Shown here one piece after another: positions 1 to 11,024 of a DNA stretch of 64,000 bases; the first letter of the stretch is position 1, and every line of letters starts with the position of its first letter. The translations under genes and the position numbers were made by a program. Origin of the DNA: Lithospermum erythrorhizon (lineage: Eukaryota > Streptophyta > Magnoliopsida > Boraginales > Boraginaceae). The notes under the pieces were generated by a model. That model searched no databases and had not been told where the DNA came from. It saw nothing but the letters and a program-made list of their open reading frames with translations. The stretch spans positions 1,984,001 through 2,048,000 of the forward strand of contig JADFUC010001453.1 of NCBI GenBank assembly GCA_019722365.1, written 5' to 3'.

Positions 1-127
1 TTCCTCCATCCCTTTTTTCTAAGACATATTTGGCTTTGCACAAAGCTTTTAGGTGATCCTAAACTAAAATGAGAACTAATTGCTTGACGCTAAAAGCTGA
101 AAGCCGATCCTTAAAAAAGGACGGAGG
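1..127. mobile_element. Stowaway-like MITE (Tc1/Mariner type)
   Basis: The window opens with CTCCATCCCTTTTTT and the inverse, AAAAAAGGACGGAGG, ends at 127, followed by a TA. These are imperfect terminal inverted repeats of the CTCCCTCCGTCCC type that define Stowaway elements, which duplicate TA on insertion. The roughly 127-bp length suits a non-coding MITE. The left TA would lie just outside the window, so the left end cannot be confirmed. Confidence 0.65.
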
Positions 128-414
128 TAAACGAACGTTCAATGTTTTAACATAACAGATCGTTAAGAAACTATTTTATTGTTGGTACCAATAACGAATT
201 ACCAATAAACTGATATAACGAAACGATCTATCAATCATTTATTAACCCCGATCCATAAAATTAACGCTTCTAATCTCATCAGAGTGGTTAGACAAAAACA
301 AGACAATTTTAAGAATTATTGTAAATTGTAATGTTTAAAAAACGACAAACTCCTGCAATGACTGCAGTATTTGAGATAGTTCGTCGGCGGGTTTGGAGCT
401 AAGCTAAGATAAGT

Positions 415-560
415 TATTGGGCAAATAGACCATCTAGTAAACCCATTAACCCATTTCCTTTATATCTAAAGCCAGTTTCCCTCAGTCACAATAAGTCTGG
501 TCTTGACCTAGGTAGAAGATGTAGCTCTATAAATTTCTTAAATCAATTGTCTTCGTAAGA
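415..560 (+). promoter_or_regulatory. possible promoter of the snoRNA cluster
   Basis: A TATA-like TCTATAAAT lies at 526-534, about 155 bases before the first snoRNA. This is a plausible Pol II start for a polycistronic precursor, as plant snoRNA clusters are normally transcribed. A second TATA-like TATATAAG at about 679-686 is too close to the first snoRNA to serve it. The assignment is inference from spacing only. Confidence 0.25.
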
Positions 561-688
561 GTATTATTCATCTCAGCATCTTATATGCTTATTTTTCCAT
601 TAAATCAACAAATTTTCATATATTTTTTTTTGTATTATTTTTCGGTATGATGGTTATCTAGAGTTATTGAATTTGGGGTATATAAGTT

Positions 689-771
689 TTTGTGAGTGAT
701 GATAAAATGAATCATTCAGTTATCCCTGTCTGAGATACTCAATGCTGAGACATTCATAATTCTGACATAAA
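689..771 (+). ncRNA. box C/D snoRNA, snR38-like (25S rRNA methylation guide)
   Basis: Box C GTGATGA lies at 696-702, box D' CTGA at 730-733, a C'-like ATGCTGA at 742-748 and box D CTGA at 762-765. The flanks TTTGTG (689-694) and CATAAA (766-771) can form a six-pair terminal stem with one G-U pair. The 13 bases before D', CAGTTATCCCTGT, are complementary to ACAGGGATAACTG, recalled as a conserved motif of the 25S rRNA peptidyl-transferase region. The fifth base above D' pairs with the middle G of GGG, which corresponds to yeast Gm2815, the snR38 target. It would act in the nucleolus with fibrillarin. It is the first of three in a cluster. The rRNA match is from memory. Confidence 0.75.
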
Positions 772-822
772 TCTTATTGCCCCATAATTTATTTATATTT
801 TATACTTTATTTAGATTTTAAG

Positions 823-905
823 GGAGCCAGTGATGATTCATTATTTATTCACTGAAATTCATTAGTGTTGATATATTTCATGATACTAGGACGGTCTGAG
901 GCTCC
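823..905 (+). ncRNA. box C/D snoRNA with 18S rRNA guide
   Basis: A perfect six-pair terminal stem, GGAGCC (823-828) with GGCTCC (900-905), encloses box C GTGATGA (830-836), D' CTGA (852-855), C'-like TGTTGAT (866-872) and box D CTGA (896-899). The 11 bases before D, ACTAGGACGGT, are complementary to ACCGTCCTAGT, recalled as a conserved plant 18S rRNA motif. By the D+5 rule the target is the U of ACCGU. The sequence before D' has no target I recognise. The length of 83 nt is normal for the class. This is the best formed member of the cluster. Confidence 0.85.
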
Positions 906-975
906 TAATTTTTTTAAAATATCTAAGTTTGTATTATGATAGGTTTAATATTAATTAATTTTTTTTTGTTTATTG

Positions 976-1067
976 GAGGCGCAAATGATGAAATTAAACG
1001 AGTTGAATGAAAATCCAATTTGATTGGGTATAATGATTCACTTCTGTATAGGAAGATCTGATGCCTC
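976..1067 (+). ncRNA. box C/D snoRNA, target unknown
   Basis: A terminal stem GAGGCG (976-981) with TGCCTC (1062-1067) encloses box C ATGATGA (985-991) and box D CTGA (1058-1061). A C'-like AATGATT lies near 1031, with a TTGA just before it as a possible D'. The 92-nt length and the position 70 bases after the previous snoRNA make it the third cluster member. Neither the sequence before D (TATAGGAAGAT) nor those before the possible D' boxes matches an rRNA motif I can recall, so it may be an orphan or use a site I do not know. Confidence 0.7.
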
Positions 1068-4000
1068 GTGCTATTTAATTTCTAAATGTACAAACTAGAA
1101 TTTAGTCGTTTATTCTGTTAGTTTAATTGTACAAATGTGTTTTTCTAGAACTCATTTGTATCACTAACTATATTTAGACGTGTTAAATGGATTCTTGGTT
1201 TCGTCCCTTAGCTTGGTGGAGATTATGGAATTTGTAATTTGTAGTGCCTTTGTCTTTCATCATGCTGATATGACTTTATACTAGATTTTATGACTGTTAA
1301 CCTCGACTGTTACCTATCAAATGACATTCGGATCTAATGCTCTTGAAAGATTCATTTGAAGTTATCGAATGAGAAGTACGAAAATTGGGCACCCACTACC
1401 AATTTGTCAGTTATTATGGGTAAATAGTTTTAAGCTGGAAATGTGACGGGGTGGATGTAAACTTTGTGTGAAGGTGTAGATGTTGGGAGAGGTACAAAAG
1501 ATGAATCAACTTTTTAATAGTTCAAAAGAAGACTGACACAATTAAACTTGATAATTTATTTTTACATGCTGGGACAGTGCTAAAGTTACAAGCTTGCAGT
1601 AATTTGTAGGAGTTATTGTCTATAGAATTGGATTCCTGGAAATCTGGAATTCTATACTATTGACATCACGGGAATTCTATTCTAGCCAGCTTGTAATTTT
1701 ATTGGTTGTTTATACATGCCCAACTATATCAACAAGTTGAGGATGCTTTCAGAGTCTCGATCAAAGATCTATCGATCTGTTTAAATTATCTGGTTGTAGG
1801 CTTGTAGCTGTACATGCGTTGTATTACGTATTAACACTCTTGTGGAATTGACTTTACTGAAAAATGACTGGTAAGAGCAGAATATGCACTCATCAGTCTT
1901 CAGGGTGTCATTTCGTCTTTCTGGTTAGAGGAATTTCACATTAATTGTTTTCTAACTTAAGAATTTGCAGTTTTCAAAAATTGACCGGTGTTATTTAACC
2001 AAAATTCTCTACCTTTTAGTTCCTGTAATTTTATATTCAATTTAGAAATGTTTTCCTGATAACACTTCATAAATAATATTTTCTTTGTTTTTTTTATTCA
2101 TTGCCAGATATCGGCGTAGAACTTTAATTATCAATTACTCTTAAATTATACGCTCAAAAAATATAAAAAAATAATATTATAAATATAATAACCACCGCAA
2201 AAAACAACGCACATGAGCATGCTTCTATATTTGAATGCAGATTACCTATATTATCAAGACGTATTTTCTTTCTGTGTTAACTCTAATTTTAAGCCAAGCT
2301 GACTTGTGAATTTTATGACCAAGCATTTTTAATGAAAGACGTTGAATATGACAAAATCAATGGAACACTGCTACAAGCCATGGCGCCATCATCAAATCTA
2401 TTACACCTAATGTCAGAATGCTATATAATAAAACTATTTAAAAAAATGAATATAATGATATAATTATTAAAATAATGAGTAATTAACTATTATTACCCAA
2501 ACAAAATATGACTGGTGTTGGTGAGTGTTGGCATATGATCTTCCCCAGAGATGAAAATATCATTTCCGCTTCATGAAATTATGTGATTAAATCTACTACT
2601 TAGCTTCATCAATTAGACTGTACCAAACATATGATTAAAATGCTAGACTTACTAATAGAGTATTTCATCAATTATCATATGGCTTAAGCGCACTAGTCAC
2701 TATTTGTCAATTTTAAACCTGTAAGTCGAAATTGTTGATGGAAGAGTAAAATTTGATTTAATTTACATTATTGTAGTTTAGAATGATTGTATCATCGATA
2801 TATTGAGTCCAGGCAGCATTATATTTCAGAAGATGAAAATGGGGTTACAAGAATTTGAAGCTAAGTTTGTGGCACTACCTCATTCATTTCTGGCATGAAA
2901 GATCAGATATTTTTTTGCAATTAATTTTTAAATATCAATTCTAAATATATTTATTTGCTATGCTTTTTGGAATATTCGATAAAAAATATATCAATTTAAA
3001 GAATTAAATATATTTTTATTAATATAGCTTCCACACAGTATCAACAAAAAAAACCTCTTCAATCAAAAGCTCGTAAAACAAAATCAAAAGCCATTAAATA
3101 TTCATGTAGATTTTGCATAGTATTATGCTTTTTCAATGATCATGTTAGTGTTGTACTTATAATACAATGATTGTGGATAAATATATACACACACACATCT
3201 GGATCTGCATATTCAATGCTATGTATCTTCGTGAAGGCGACGGCGCCAGTTATGTTAGTTTTGCATGTAATTTGGGTTGTGGGTACTTTTTTAACATTGA
3301 TGATGAGTTATCATATCTTAATCTATAAGTTAGGTACTAATTACTAATTAGCGACTGGTAAACGAGTAGACCGGATATAATCTTATTGGGTTTGACTTGA
3401 AGTTTTATTGAATTCGACTCGATTCGATATTAAATCTAAAGGTAACGGGTAAGAACTTTGTTTGACTTGATGTATCATACATATCTTATTTTTTCATAAT
3501 ACACATTACTACTATGTTACACTTTGTAAAGAGCGAAAGTAAAAATATAATTTTGTACACCACATCAATTAATTAATAGCATTTCTCTTTGATATCAAAT
3601 TACATTAATCTCTTTGATATTTATCAATGGCTAATTTTTTGTTACTTTTCGTCGAATAGAAAGGTTGCCGATTTAACATCGGATGTGGGTGTGGGAGAAG
3701 GATAATCGAAATGACTACTTTTAACAAATGGTATAAATCACTTGAAATAGTTCGCACTATATCGAATCGAACTTTCAAAACAAACCATATCGAATATTTG
3801 AGTCATCTTAGACTTGCTTATATAGCTAAGTTTAACGGTTCATAGATTATTCCAAATTGATTCAATCTCGAGTCCATTAGATGATTAAACATGATACTTA
3901 ATTATCATGTTTAAATGTGAGGATATTTATATCGACTCTACACCATCAATAATTTAGCAAAAAGAAATATAGAAGGATTTGATACTACGAATGTTTATTT

Positions 4001-7000
4001 AATAAAGAACATCAAAAACCAATTAACTGTGAGATAAACGTAGTTCCCCAAAACCTTATTAATACATCCAAAAAGTCTTACACGATCAATATAAAATTGA
4101 GTCTTAATATGATTAATATCTTAATACGTGACATTTGTAAGTGAGTTACTAGTCTTTATCTCAGTATCTCACATGATAAAAAAAGAAATTAGTGGAATTC
4201 TAACTAGCTATGTTGAAACATGATGCTGAACTATTTATTTTTTCGAGCATATACATACTAGCTGCTTGAGGTCCGTCAATTGACTCGGAGATAAATGACA
4301 GCAGACTTTATGTAAGACTGGATCGAACTCTGATTAACGCGAGATTAAATTTCAAAAGCCTTCCCGTATTTTCTCAAAAGATAGTTGTAGTCGATAAAGA
4401 TGGTTTGTCTTTCTATTTTTTGAACATGTAAATCTTCATAAAAATATTTTTTTATATAGATATACTATATTTTTCTTTTTTACTCCTTCCCCTTTATGCA
4501 TATATATTTATAAGCAGTTAATTATGTATAACAGAAGTTTTACATTAGATGCAACGAAAAGTTTATCTAACTATTAATTGTTGTACTAATTTTTTGATTA
4601 CTATTTTTCTATGTAATATTATTTTTATTATTATGCATATAATTTGATATATGTTGATTATCTTATTATAATAATATATCAAAGAGACTGGAGGTCTTCG
4701 AAATCAAAAAAAAAATATTATCATATTTTTATACGATAAATAGAACTTGGAATTAAATTAACATTGTTCATACATTTATAACTCAGATTAAAAAAGTAGG
4801 CTCATGGAGTAACAAAAGAAAGACACACACAACTATATTATATTTCTTATCCCATATTATATATAAAATCTTCAATAATGCATATGTATCTTTCTTAACT
4901 CATATTTTTTAATACTCTACTCAATTACGATATAGAGATTTAATTCTACAAAATTTAAAATATTCTACAAAAATTAATCGAATGACTAAAACATGATTAA
5001 ATTCCTATAAACTTAAATAAGAGGAATATTAGTCAATGATTCTTGCCTTAAAAGAAAAGTGACATTATGTACTTATTACAAAAAAAGATAGAACATAAAT
5101 GAAAGAGATGTTGTATGTTTCTTTATCCTAATTATGATTAATCGCTAATTGTTTTCCTTAATAATAAACAAGTGAATGTATCTTCTAGCAACATTCTAAT
5201 ATCTTTGATAGAGATGAAACTATTAAAAACTTAAGTTGCATACTTTAAGTTATATATAAGTGTTTTGATAAATTCAAAAGAGTGTCAAGAATGAAAATAT
5301 TAGTTATATGTACTTTATATTTTAGGAGTGTAATTTTATAACACCTAAAAAGAGTATATTAAAATACTTAAAAAATTGATACTTGTCATTTCTATTATCG
5401 ATCTCATTATATATCGCCTTCAAAACTATAAAATAAAATTCACACATTATATTATATCTATTTTTGTGGTTTGAATCTAAAAATATATTTGTTGAAATTT
5501 TCATACAAATAGAAGAAGAAAAATTTATGTTTTATTCCTAATTTTTGAAAAAATACATTACTATTTGAATATTTTTCAATTTATTTATTTGAAGTAAATA
5601 GCTAACATAAATATATTAGTCAGTTAAGACATAAATTTATTATATTATGTATGTTAAATATTATATATTAATCTATTTTCGTCCACGTATAACGCAGTAA
5701 TATATTACTAATTTGTTTAAAATATGGATTAGGGAATTATAAACGAAATTCCATAATTCTAGTTTGACTGTTGGCCATTCTACTTAATTATCGAATGTAG
5801 ACAGAAAGTGACTAAATCAATCAATTACTCTAATTTATATTGGCTTAGTACAACTATTACAAGATCAGATGAGAACTCTCCCCACTTCTAGTAAATAAAT
5901 GTACTAAACAAGTACTCCGTATAATTTTTCAGCTAATTGACAGTTTTGTGGACATATTTTTCTTTCAACTATATGATTTTACGGCGAATTCTAGGACAGG
6001 ATGATCTCCTATTCAACGACATTTCCAAAAATCTAATAATCCATCACGGACGAAACATAATGCATGTCCTCATTACATACAGTTGTAACCCCTTCTTAGT
6101 TACCCTTCCGCTCCACATTTTCCACTTTTTAACTTTTTATTATACTTTTTGGGAATTCGATCGTAAAATATTGCTGTCAGGACAGAGTAATACTTGAGCA
6201 AAAATTATATCAATCAAAATACATTTCAAACTCCTTTCCATTATAGTTTTTATAAAAGATTATACAATACAAATAAATATATTTTCAAATTCAAAGCCAA
6301 AGCTAAAAAATAACAATTTCATGATTTTGAAAGATATCATAAAGACCGACCAATTTCAAACACTTTTTTAAAATTTATCGAGGATCCAACCTCATATTTA
6401 TTGATTAAGATTTTTCGGGTACATTTCTCGAATAAAAATTTATAACTTAACAATCCTTTTTAACCTTGTATTTATACTCACGATCAATAACGTAGATTGA
6501 ATACAATATGATCAATTGTACTTGATCCAACACCCAAATTAAAAAATCTGGAACCGTTTTAAAAAAATACACTCTTGAGGAGAAGTAATTTTCCATTTTT
6601 ATGTTGAAAATTATGTTGGATAAAGTTAATATTGTCAATATATATTTGTCTCTTTATTCCTGTACGCATCCCCTCGTTTGAAGTACACCTTTATCTTAAC
6701 TTCAAACGTCGTCATTTTCATCATCTCTCTATTTTTATCTGTCTTCCGTTTAGATATTCTCTCCAAGAAATCTCTAATAACCACGAAGAGTAGGTATTTT
6801 GACTTCATAGTTGTATACATCTTCCCCCTTTTCTGCATCAAGCTAATAAGGTGAGTGTATTCTCTTGATTCTATTCAGATATATAGGATCGGAGCATCAT
6901 TCAAACCAAAAGAAAAATAAAGAATTTTTACGAATTTCTGTATATGTTTCTTTCTTGCTTTATACTATACGTATGTAGTAGTTCTAGTCCGTTATTATTC

Positions 7001-7488
7001 AGCTGTTTTTGGGAACATATTTTTGGCAATAATCTGTATATTTTTATAAATGTTTGGAATGTCTTATAGTATTTCCATATATGTTTGGGAAGATATTTTT
7101 TAAAGTAATCTTACTACACAAATAAGATATGAATGATGATCAAGAAGAAAATGAACCAAGGCCAAATTATTAGGCAAATTTATTCCTCACTAGGGGTACT
7201 TTATTTAATCCCTTAAATGAAAACAAAAAGATCGATCCCTTAAATTTTACTATGCAGTATGCAAGTCTAAAATATAATAAAATCTAGCTTTTAGTTATAT
7301 AGGTGATAAAAGTATGTTTTATTGAAACCCTAATAAATGTATGTACCATTTTATTTCATTTCATTTTAGCTAGGTCTTTCTTTTAGTTAGTCAACTTAGC
7401 TTATACAAAGCGACATAGCTGATTCATTCCTATAGTATTCTTAATTTGACATTAGATTTTTTATAGCAGCAGAAAAACTTGATTCAAG
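1068..7488. other. intergenic, no gene recognised
   Basis: This 6.4 kb of AT-rich DNA holds only short, low-complexity open frames on either strand. None reads like a known protein. A short AC run sits near 3185-3197. The last part, from about 6.8 kb, is the NAC gene promoter and 5' leader. The stretch just after the snoRNAs may be the end of their precursor. I see no tRNA and no long repeat here. Confidence 0.5.
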
Positions 7489-9258
7489 ATGATGATGGGA
7501 GGTGGTGCAAATAATGAGGGGCAACTCTCAGTGCCTCCAGGTTTTCGATTTCACCCAACGGATGAGGAGCTACTCTACTACTACTTGAGGAAGAAGGTCT
7601 CTTATGAACCTATCGACTTGGATGTTATTAGGGAAGTGGATCTTAACAAGCTTGAGCCATGGGACCTCAAAGGTAAAGCAAGACTAATCCCTATCCTACT
7701 CAAAACAGTTTTGTTGTTCACTATTCACTTATTCTTTCCAAATTACTATTTGATATTTTTTTTCATCATTCTTGAAACAAAATGAACTCCTTTTTGTTAA
7801 TTAAAGTTGGCAACATTACAACAATCATTTGCCTGCACCATTAATAGTATGACCTTTATTTTCCCTTTCATGTTGTTCCTTTCCTAGTAAAGATGACACC
7901 CAAACTTGAATCTCTTGAGATTTTTTTTTTAAGCTTATTACTACTTTCTCTTTGTGTTCTAATGTTAGTGCAAGAATGATAGTAACAAAAACTAGAGATA
8001 TTCAACAGAAAAATGTAGAATTGGATCTGGTCCTCAAAATGAGTGGTACTTCTTCAGTCACAAAGACAAAAAATATCCAACCGGAACTCGAACAAATCGT
8101 GCGACCGTGGCCGGATTCTGGAAGGCAACCGGGAGGGACAAAGCCATTTTTCTTAGCAACTCCAAGAGAATCGGCATGCGGAAAACCCTTGTTTTCTACA
8201 CTGGACGTGCTCCTCACGGCCAAAAGAGTGATTGGATCATGCATGAATATCGCCTCGATGATGACAACAATAACAATGTTGAGGTCCAGGTAATTATTAA
8301 ACTAATTATTAGAGCAATTGCAATATTTGCTCAGAATTTCATGAAGGAGGTTTCCTATATTCGGTGTCCATTTTGGAGATGCATGGATTAGAGGTATAGC
8401 CTCTATAGTAAGTGAATAAAATATACCAATAATTTTATTTTAGGCAATTATGGATTTTATCCCATAAAATGGCTAAAGTTCCATTTTAGTCTCACATAAT
8501 TTCTGCAGATTAGTCCTGAAAGCTTATTCTAAACTCAAGTAAAGCCTCAAATCATGTAATGGATGTTATGACTTGATTTGTGCATTACTTATAAATAAAT
8601 AAATAATAAAAAAGCTTATTCTAACACAAATTATAACGAACAACATAATGGACTATTGTACATTTATCTCTAGAGTAACCTTTTCTTCTTATGTGGGTGG
8701 TGGCAGGAAGATGGTTGGGTAGTTTGCAGAGTATTCAAGAAGAAAAACTTTTGCAAAATTTTCCAGCCAGACCTCACTTCAGAAGAACACATGATGAGTA
8801 CTCCAATGATGAAGCCAAACACCTCTACATTTCTTGAACATCATCAACATTCCCAAATTCCACATGAATACAATACTACTAACACATTTGATGGATCCAT
8901 GCATCTTCCTCCATTACTCAACACAGAATCAACCATTCACCATCCCTCTTTTTTAACACAGCCTTTGCCACTAAGTAACATGGATCTTGAGTGTTCTCAG
9001 AACTTGTTGAGGCTAACAACTGGAGGCGGATCCGGAGGAAGTTGTTCAGGACTCATGACTCATCATCATCATCAACAAGACAAGTATTTTGGTGATTGGT
9101 CCTTTTTAGACAAATTGCTTACCTCAAACCACATGGATCAAAGCAAATCTCACCATTTCTCTCAAGCAAGCGAAGCGGCGATTAATAATAATCCATCAAC
9201 TCATCAGAGATTTCCATATCTTGGTTTTGAGCCAGATCTTTCCAAGTTCCCTAAATAG
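7489..9258 (+). CDS. SMB: NAC transcription factor, SOMBRERO type
   Basis: Three exons, 7489-7672, 8009-8289 and 8707-9258, join in frame with GT-AG introns to give 338 residues. The NAC domain (about residues 15-170) starts [20 protein letters not shown] and carries [22 protein letters not shown] and DWIMHEYRL, the DNA-binding and dimer surfaces. Intron 1 sits after EPWDLK and exon 2 resumes with [13 protein letters not shown], as in Arabidopsis SMB. The C-terminal half matches the SMB family in order: [23 protein letters not shown], and RFPYLG with a final SKFPK. SMB acts in the nucleus and drives root-cap cell maturation and secondary-wall programmes. BEARSKIN1/2 are the nearest alternatives but differ after [18 protein letters not shown]. 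The first of three adjacent Met codons was taken as the start. Confidence 0.93.
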
Positions 9259-10365
9259 GTTTTCTTGTATAAGTAATGTCTAAGGAGGGTATTGCTAGCC
9301 CATGAACTTTATTACAATGTGGTTTCGAACGAATGATTTCTTACTCATATTTTCGTTTGGTAATTGAAAACTATTGCTTTCGTATAAGTGACATGTCTTT
9401 AATTTCTAAATAGAAATGGTGAAAATTGAGAAATGATATTGATTGAACATCTACCTCATTTTTCCACCTCCTTATATATATCTCATCATTTACAAACACT
9501 ACTAAAAAACAATTAAATAACGCTAGTAATTACATATAAACGACACAAAAAAACGTCATTTTAAGTTACACCATCCAAGCACTTAGATGGTTCTTTTAAA
9601 ATGCCTCTAATTAACACTTGATGACGATTATGAAGCAATCGTCTGCTATCACTTAGACATCACTTCTTTTAGCACCGGCCCAAATAAAGAACAATTCAAA
9701 AAAAGCTTTTTTATTTTAGCTTATTAATACATAATGATGTAAAATATAAATAAAATAACATAACTCGCATCAATTTAAATGTTTATTATCATATGTATTT
9801 CATATCTATTACAATTACAAATAAAGCTAAAAAATTTGCCCGACGTTAAAGCTGAAATTAACGAACTCAACATTCGGAAAAGCCATGAACTGGCATTTAG
9901 TCTAAGGTTGAGCTTAAAATCGCGATCACTACCCTTCGATCAAACATACAAATCGAATAAAATCAAACTAGTGTTTCAAATTAAATCTAATTCCAACCGC
10001 AATTGACAGGTACCAAATATCTCCAGAATGCAAGGCCTTCAATGATTAATATATGCTGCTTTAATTACTCTCCTCTATCGCCAATTGAATTTTTGGGTGA
10101 TGAAATTCTAACTCTAACACCAACTGAATTTTGATTTTAAAATTGATTGACGTTTGAAATCGATCAGGTTACAAAAAAGTTGATAAAACAATTTCAAAAC
10201 TGTCTGATTTCATTCATAACAGCTACTAGATACTTCGACATCAATCTAGAATGTAAAAATCAGCCAATAAAGTATTCCGTAAGAAATTTGACCCAAAAAC
10301 ATCTCCAACATTCCATAAAATCATGTACACAAAATAAATGAATAAGCAACTAAATTAAGCACTCC
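9259..10365. other. intergenic between NAC and small HSP genes
   Basis: This is AT-rich sequence without a convincing gene. At about 9498 CACTACTAAAAAAC resembles the terminus of a CACTA (En/Spm) element or derived MITE, and the next 180 bases have the GACG/CGTC-rich look of such elements, but I found no matching opposite end. The short open frames at 9779 and 10147 have no recognisable content. Confidence 0.35.
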
Positions 10366-10380
10366 AGAAATTTCAAGAAC
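10366..10380. promoter_or_regulatory. heat-shock element
   Basis: The bases AGAAATTTCAAGAAC are a perfect three-unit nGAAnnTTCnnGAAn element, the binding site of a heat-shock factor trimer. It lies 165 bases before the small HSP start codon and about 45 bases before its TATA box, a typical position for heat-inducible plant genes. Confidence 0.85.
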
Positions 10381-10423
10381 ATCCTCTTCCATTATTGCAT
10401 TTACCTAACCTACTCTTCTCTAG

Positions 10424-10434
10424 TTATTTATAAC
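10424..10434 (+). promoter_or_regulatory. TATA box of the small HSP gene
   Basis: TTATTTATAA lies about 110 bases before the ATG and downstream of the heat-shock element. It would put the transcript start near 10460 and a 5' leader of about 80 bases. Confidence 0.6.
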
Positions 10435-10544
10435 TACTGCAATCCCAAATCAGAAAAAGACGTGAATACATTGAAATTAAGTTGTAGTTATCAATTTGAG
10501 CATATTTCATTCCAAACTTTTATACCAACAACCTGTTCGACGAA

Positions 10545-11024
10545 ATGTCTTCACTTGCTCTGCAACCACTCTTTGATCGATTGTTTTCAAACGCATTTAG
10601 CAATGTGGGGTTAACAAATTCAGTTGATTTTAATTGGAAAGAGACCGAAGAAGCCCACATCTTCAAGTTTGAGCTTCCTGGTTTCACAAGGGAAGACGTG
10701 AAGCTCCAAATTCATGACGACAAGGTGCTCGACATAAGTGCTGAGAGAAAGTTAAATGATGAGAGTGAAAAGGGAGAGTACAAATGGCATTGCAAGGAGA
10801 GGACCCAAGTTGGTAATTTTCATAGGGAGTTTAGACTGCCTGATAATGCATTGGTGGATCAGATTTCGGCTTCGATGCGCGACGGGGTATTGATTGTGAG
10901 TGTGGGTAAGGATAAACAGAAGAAGAGTAAGGAGAAGGTGAAACATAAGGTTGTTGACATTGATGATCATGAGAATGGTTCTCATGCTAAAGGTCTTGGT
11001 CGTTTTGTTTGCTGCAAAGCATAA
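10545..11024 (+). CDS. small heat-shock protein (HSP20, alpha-crystallin family)
   Basis: This intronless frame encodes 159 residues. The alpha-crystallin domain covers about residues 28-125: it opens with DFNWKETEEAHIFKFELPGF and continues with REDVKLQIHDDKVLDISAER, WHCKERTQVGNFHREFRLP and ASMRDGVLIVSV, whose GVL is the consensus of the last domain strand. Such proteins are ATP-independent holdases that keep heat-unfolded proteins soluble. The domain is nearest to cytosolic class I forms, but the usual C-terminal I-x-I assembly motif is not evident. The tail is a lysine-rich stretch followed by GRFVCCKA. No signal or transit peptide and no peroxisomal SKL is seen, so a cytosolic location is inferred. 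A perfect heat-shock element and TATA box upstream support heat induction. The start is the only in-frame ATG before the domain. Confidence 0.92.
   Translation: MSSLALQPLFDRLFSNAFSNVGLTNSVDFNWKETEEAHIFKFELPGFTREDVKLQIHDDKVLDISAERKLNDESEKGEYKWHCKERTQVGNFHREFRLPDNALVDQISASMRDGVLIVSVGKDKQKKSKEKVKHKVVDIDDHENGSHAKGLGRFVCCKA

Noticed and set aside
5322..6841. Several 60-86 residue frames in AT-rich DNA left of the NAC gene
   Set aside because: They are rich in Ile, Phe, Tyr, Asn and Lys as expected from AT-rich noise and carry no motif.
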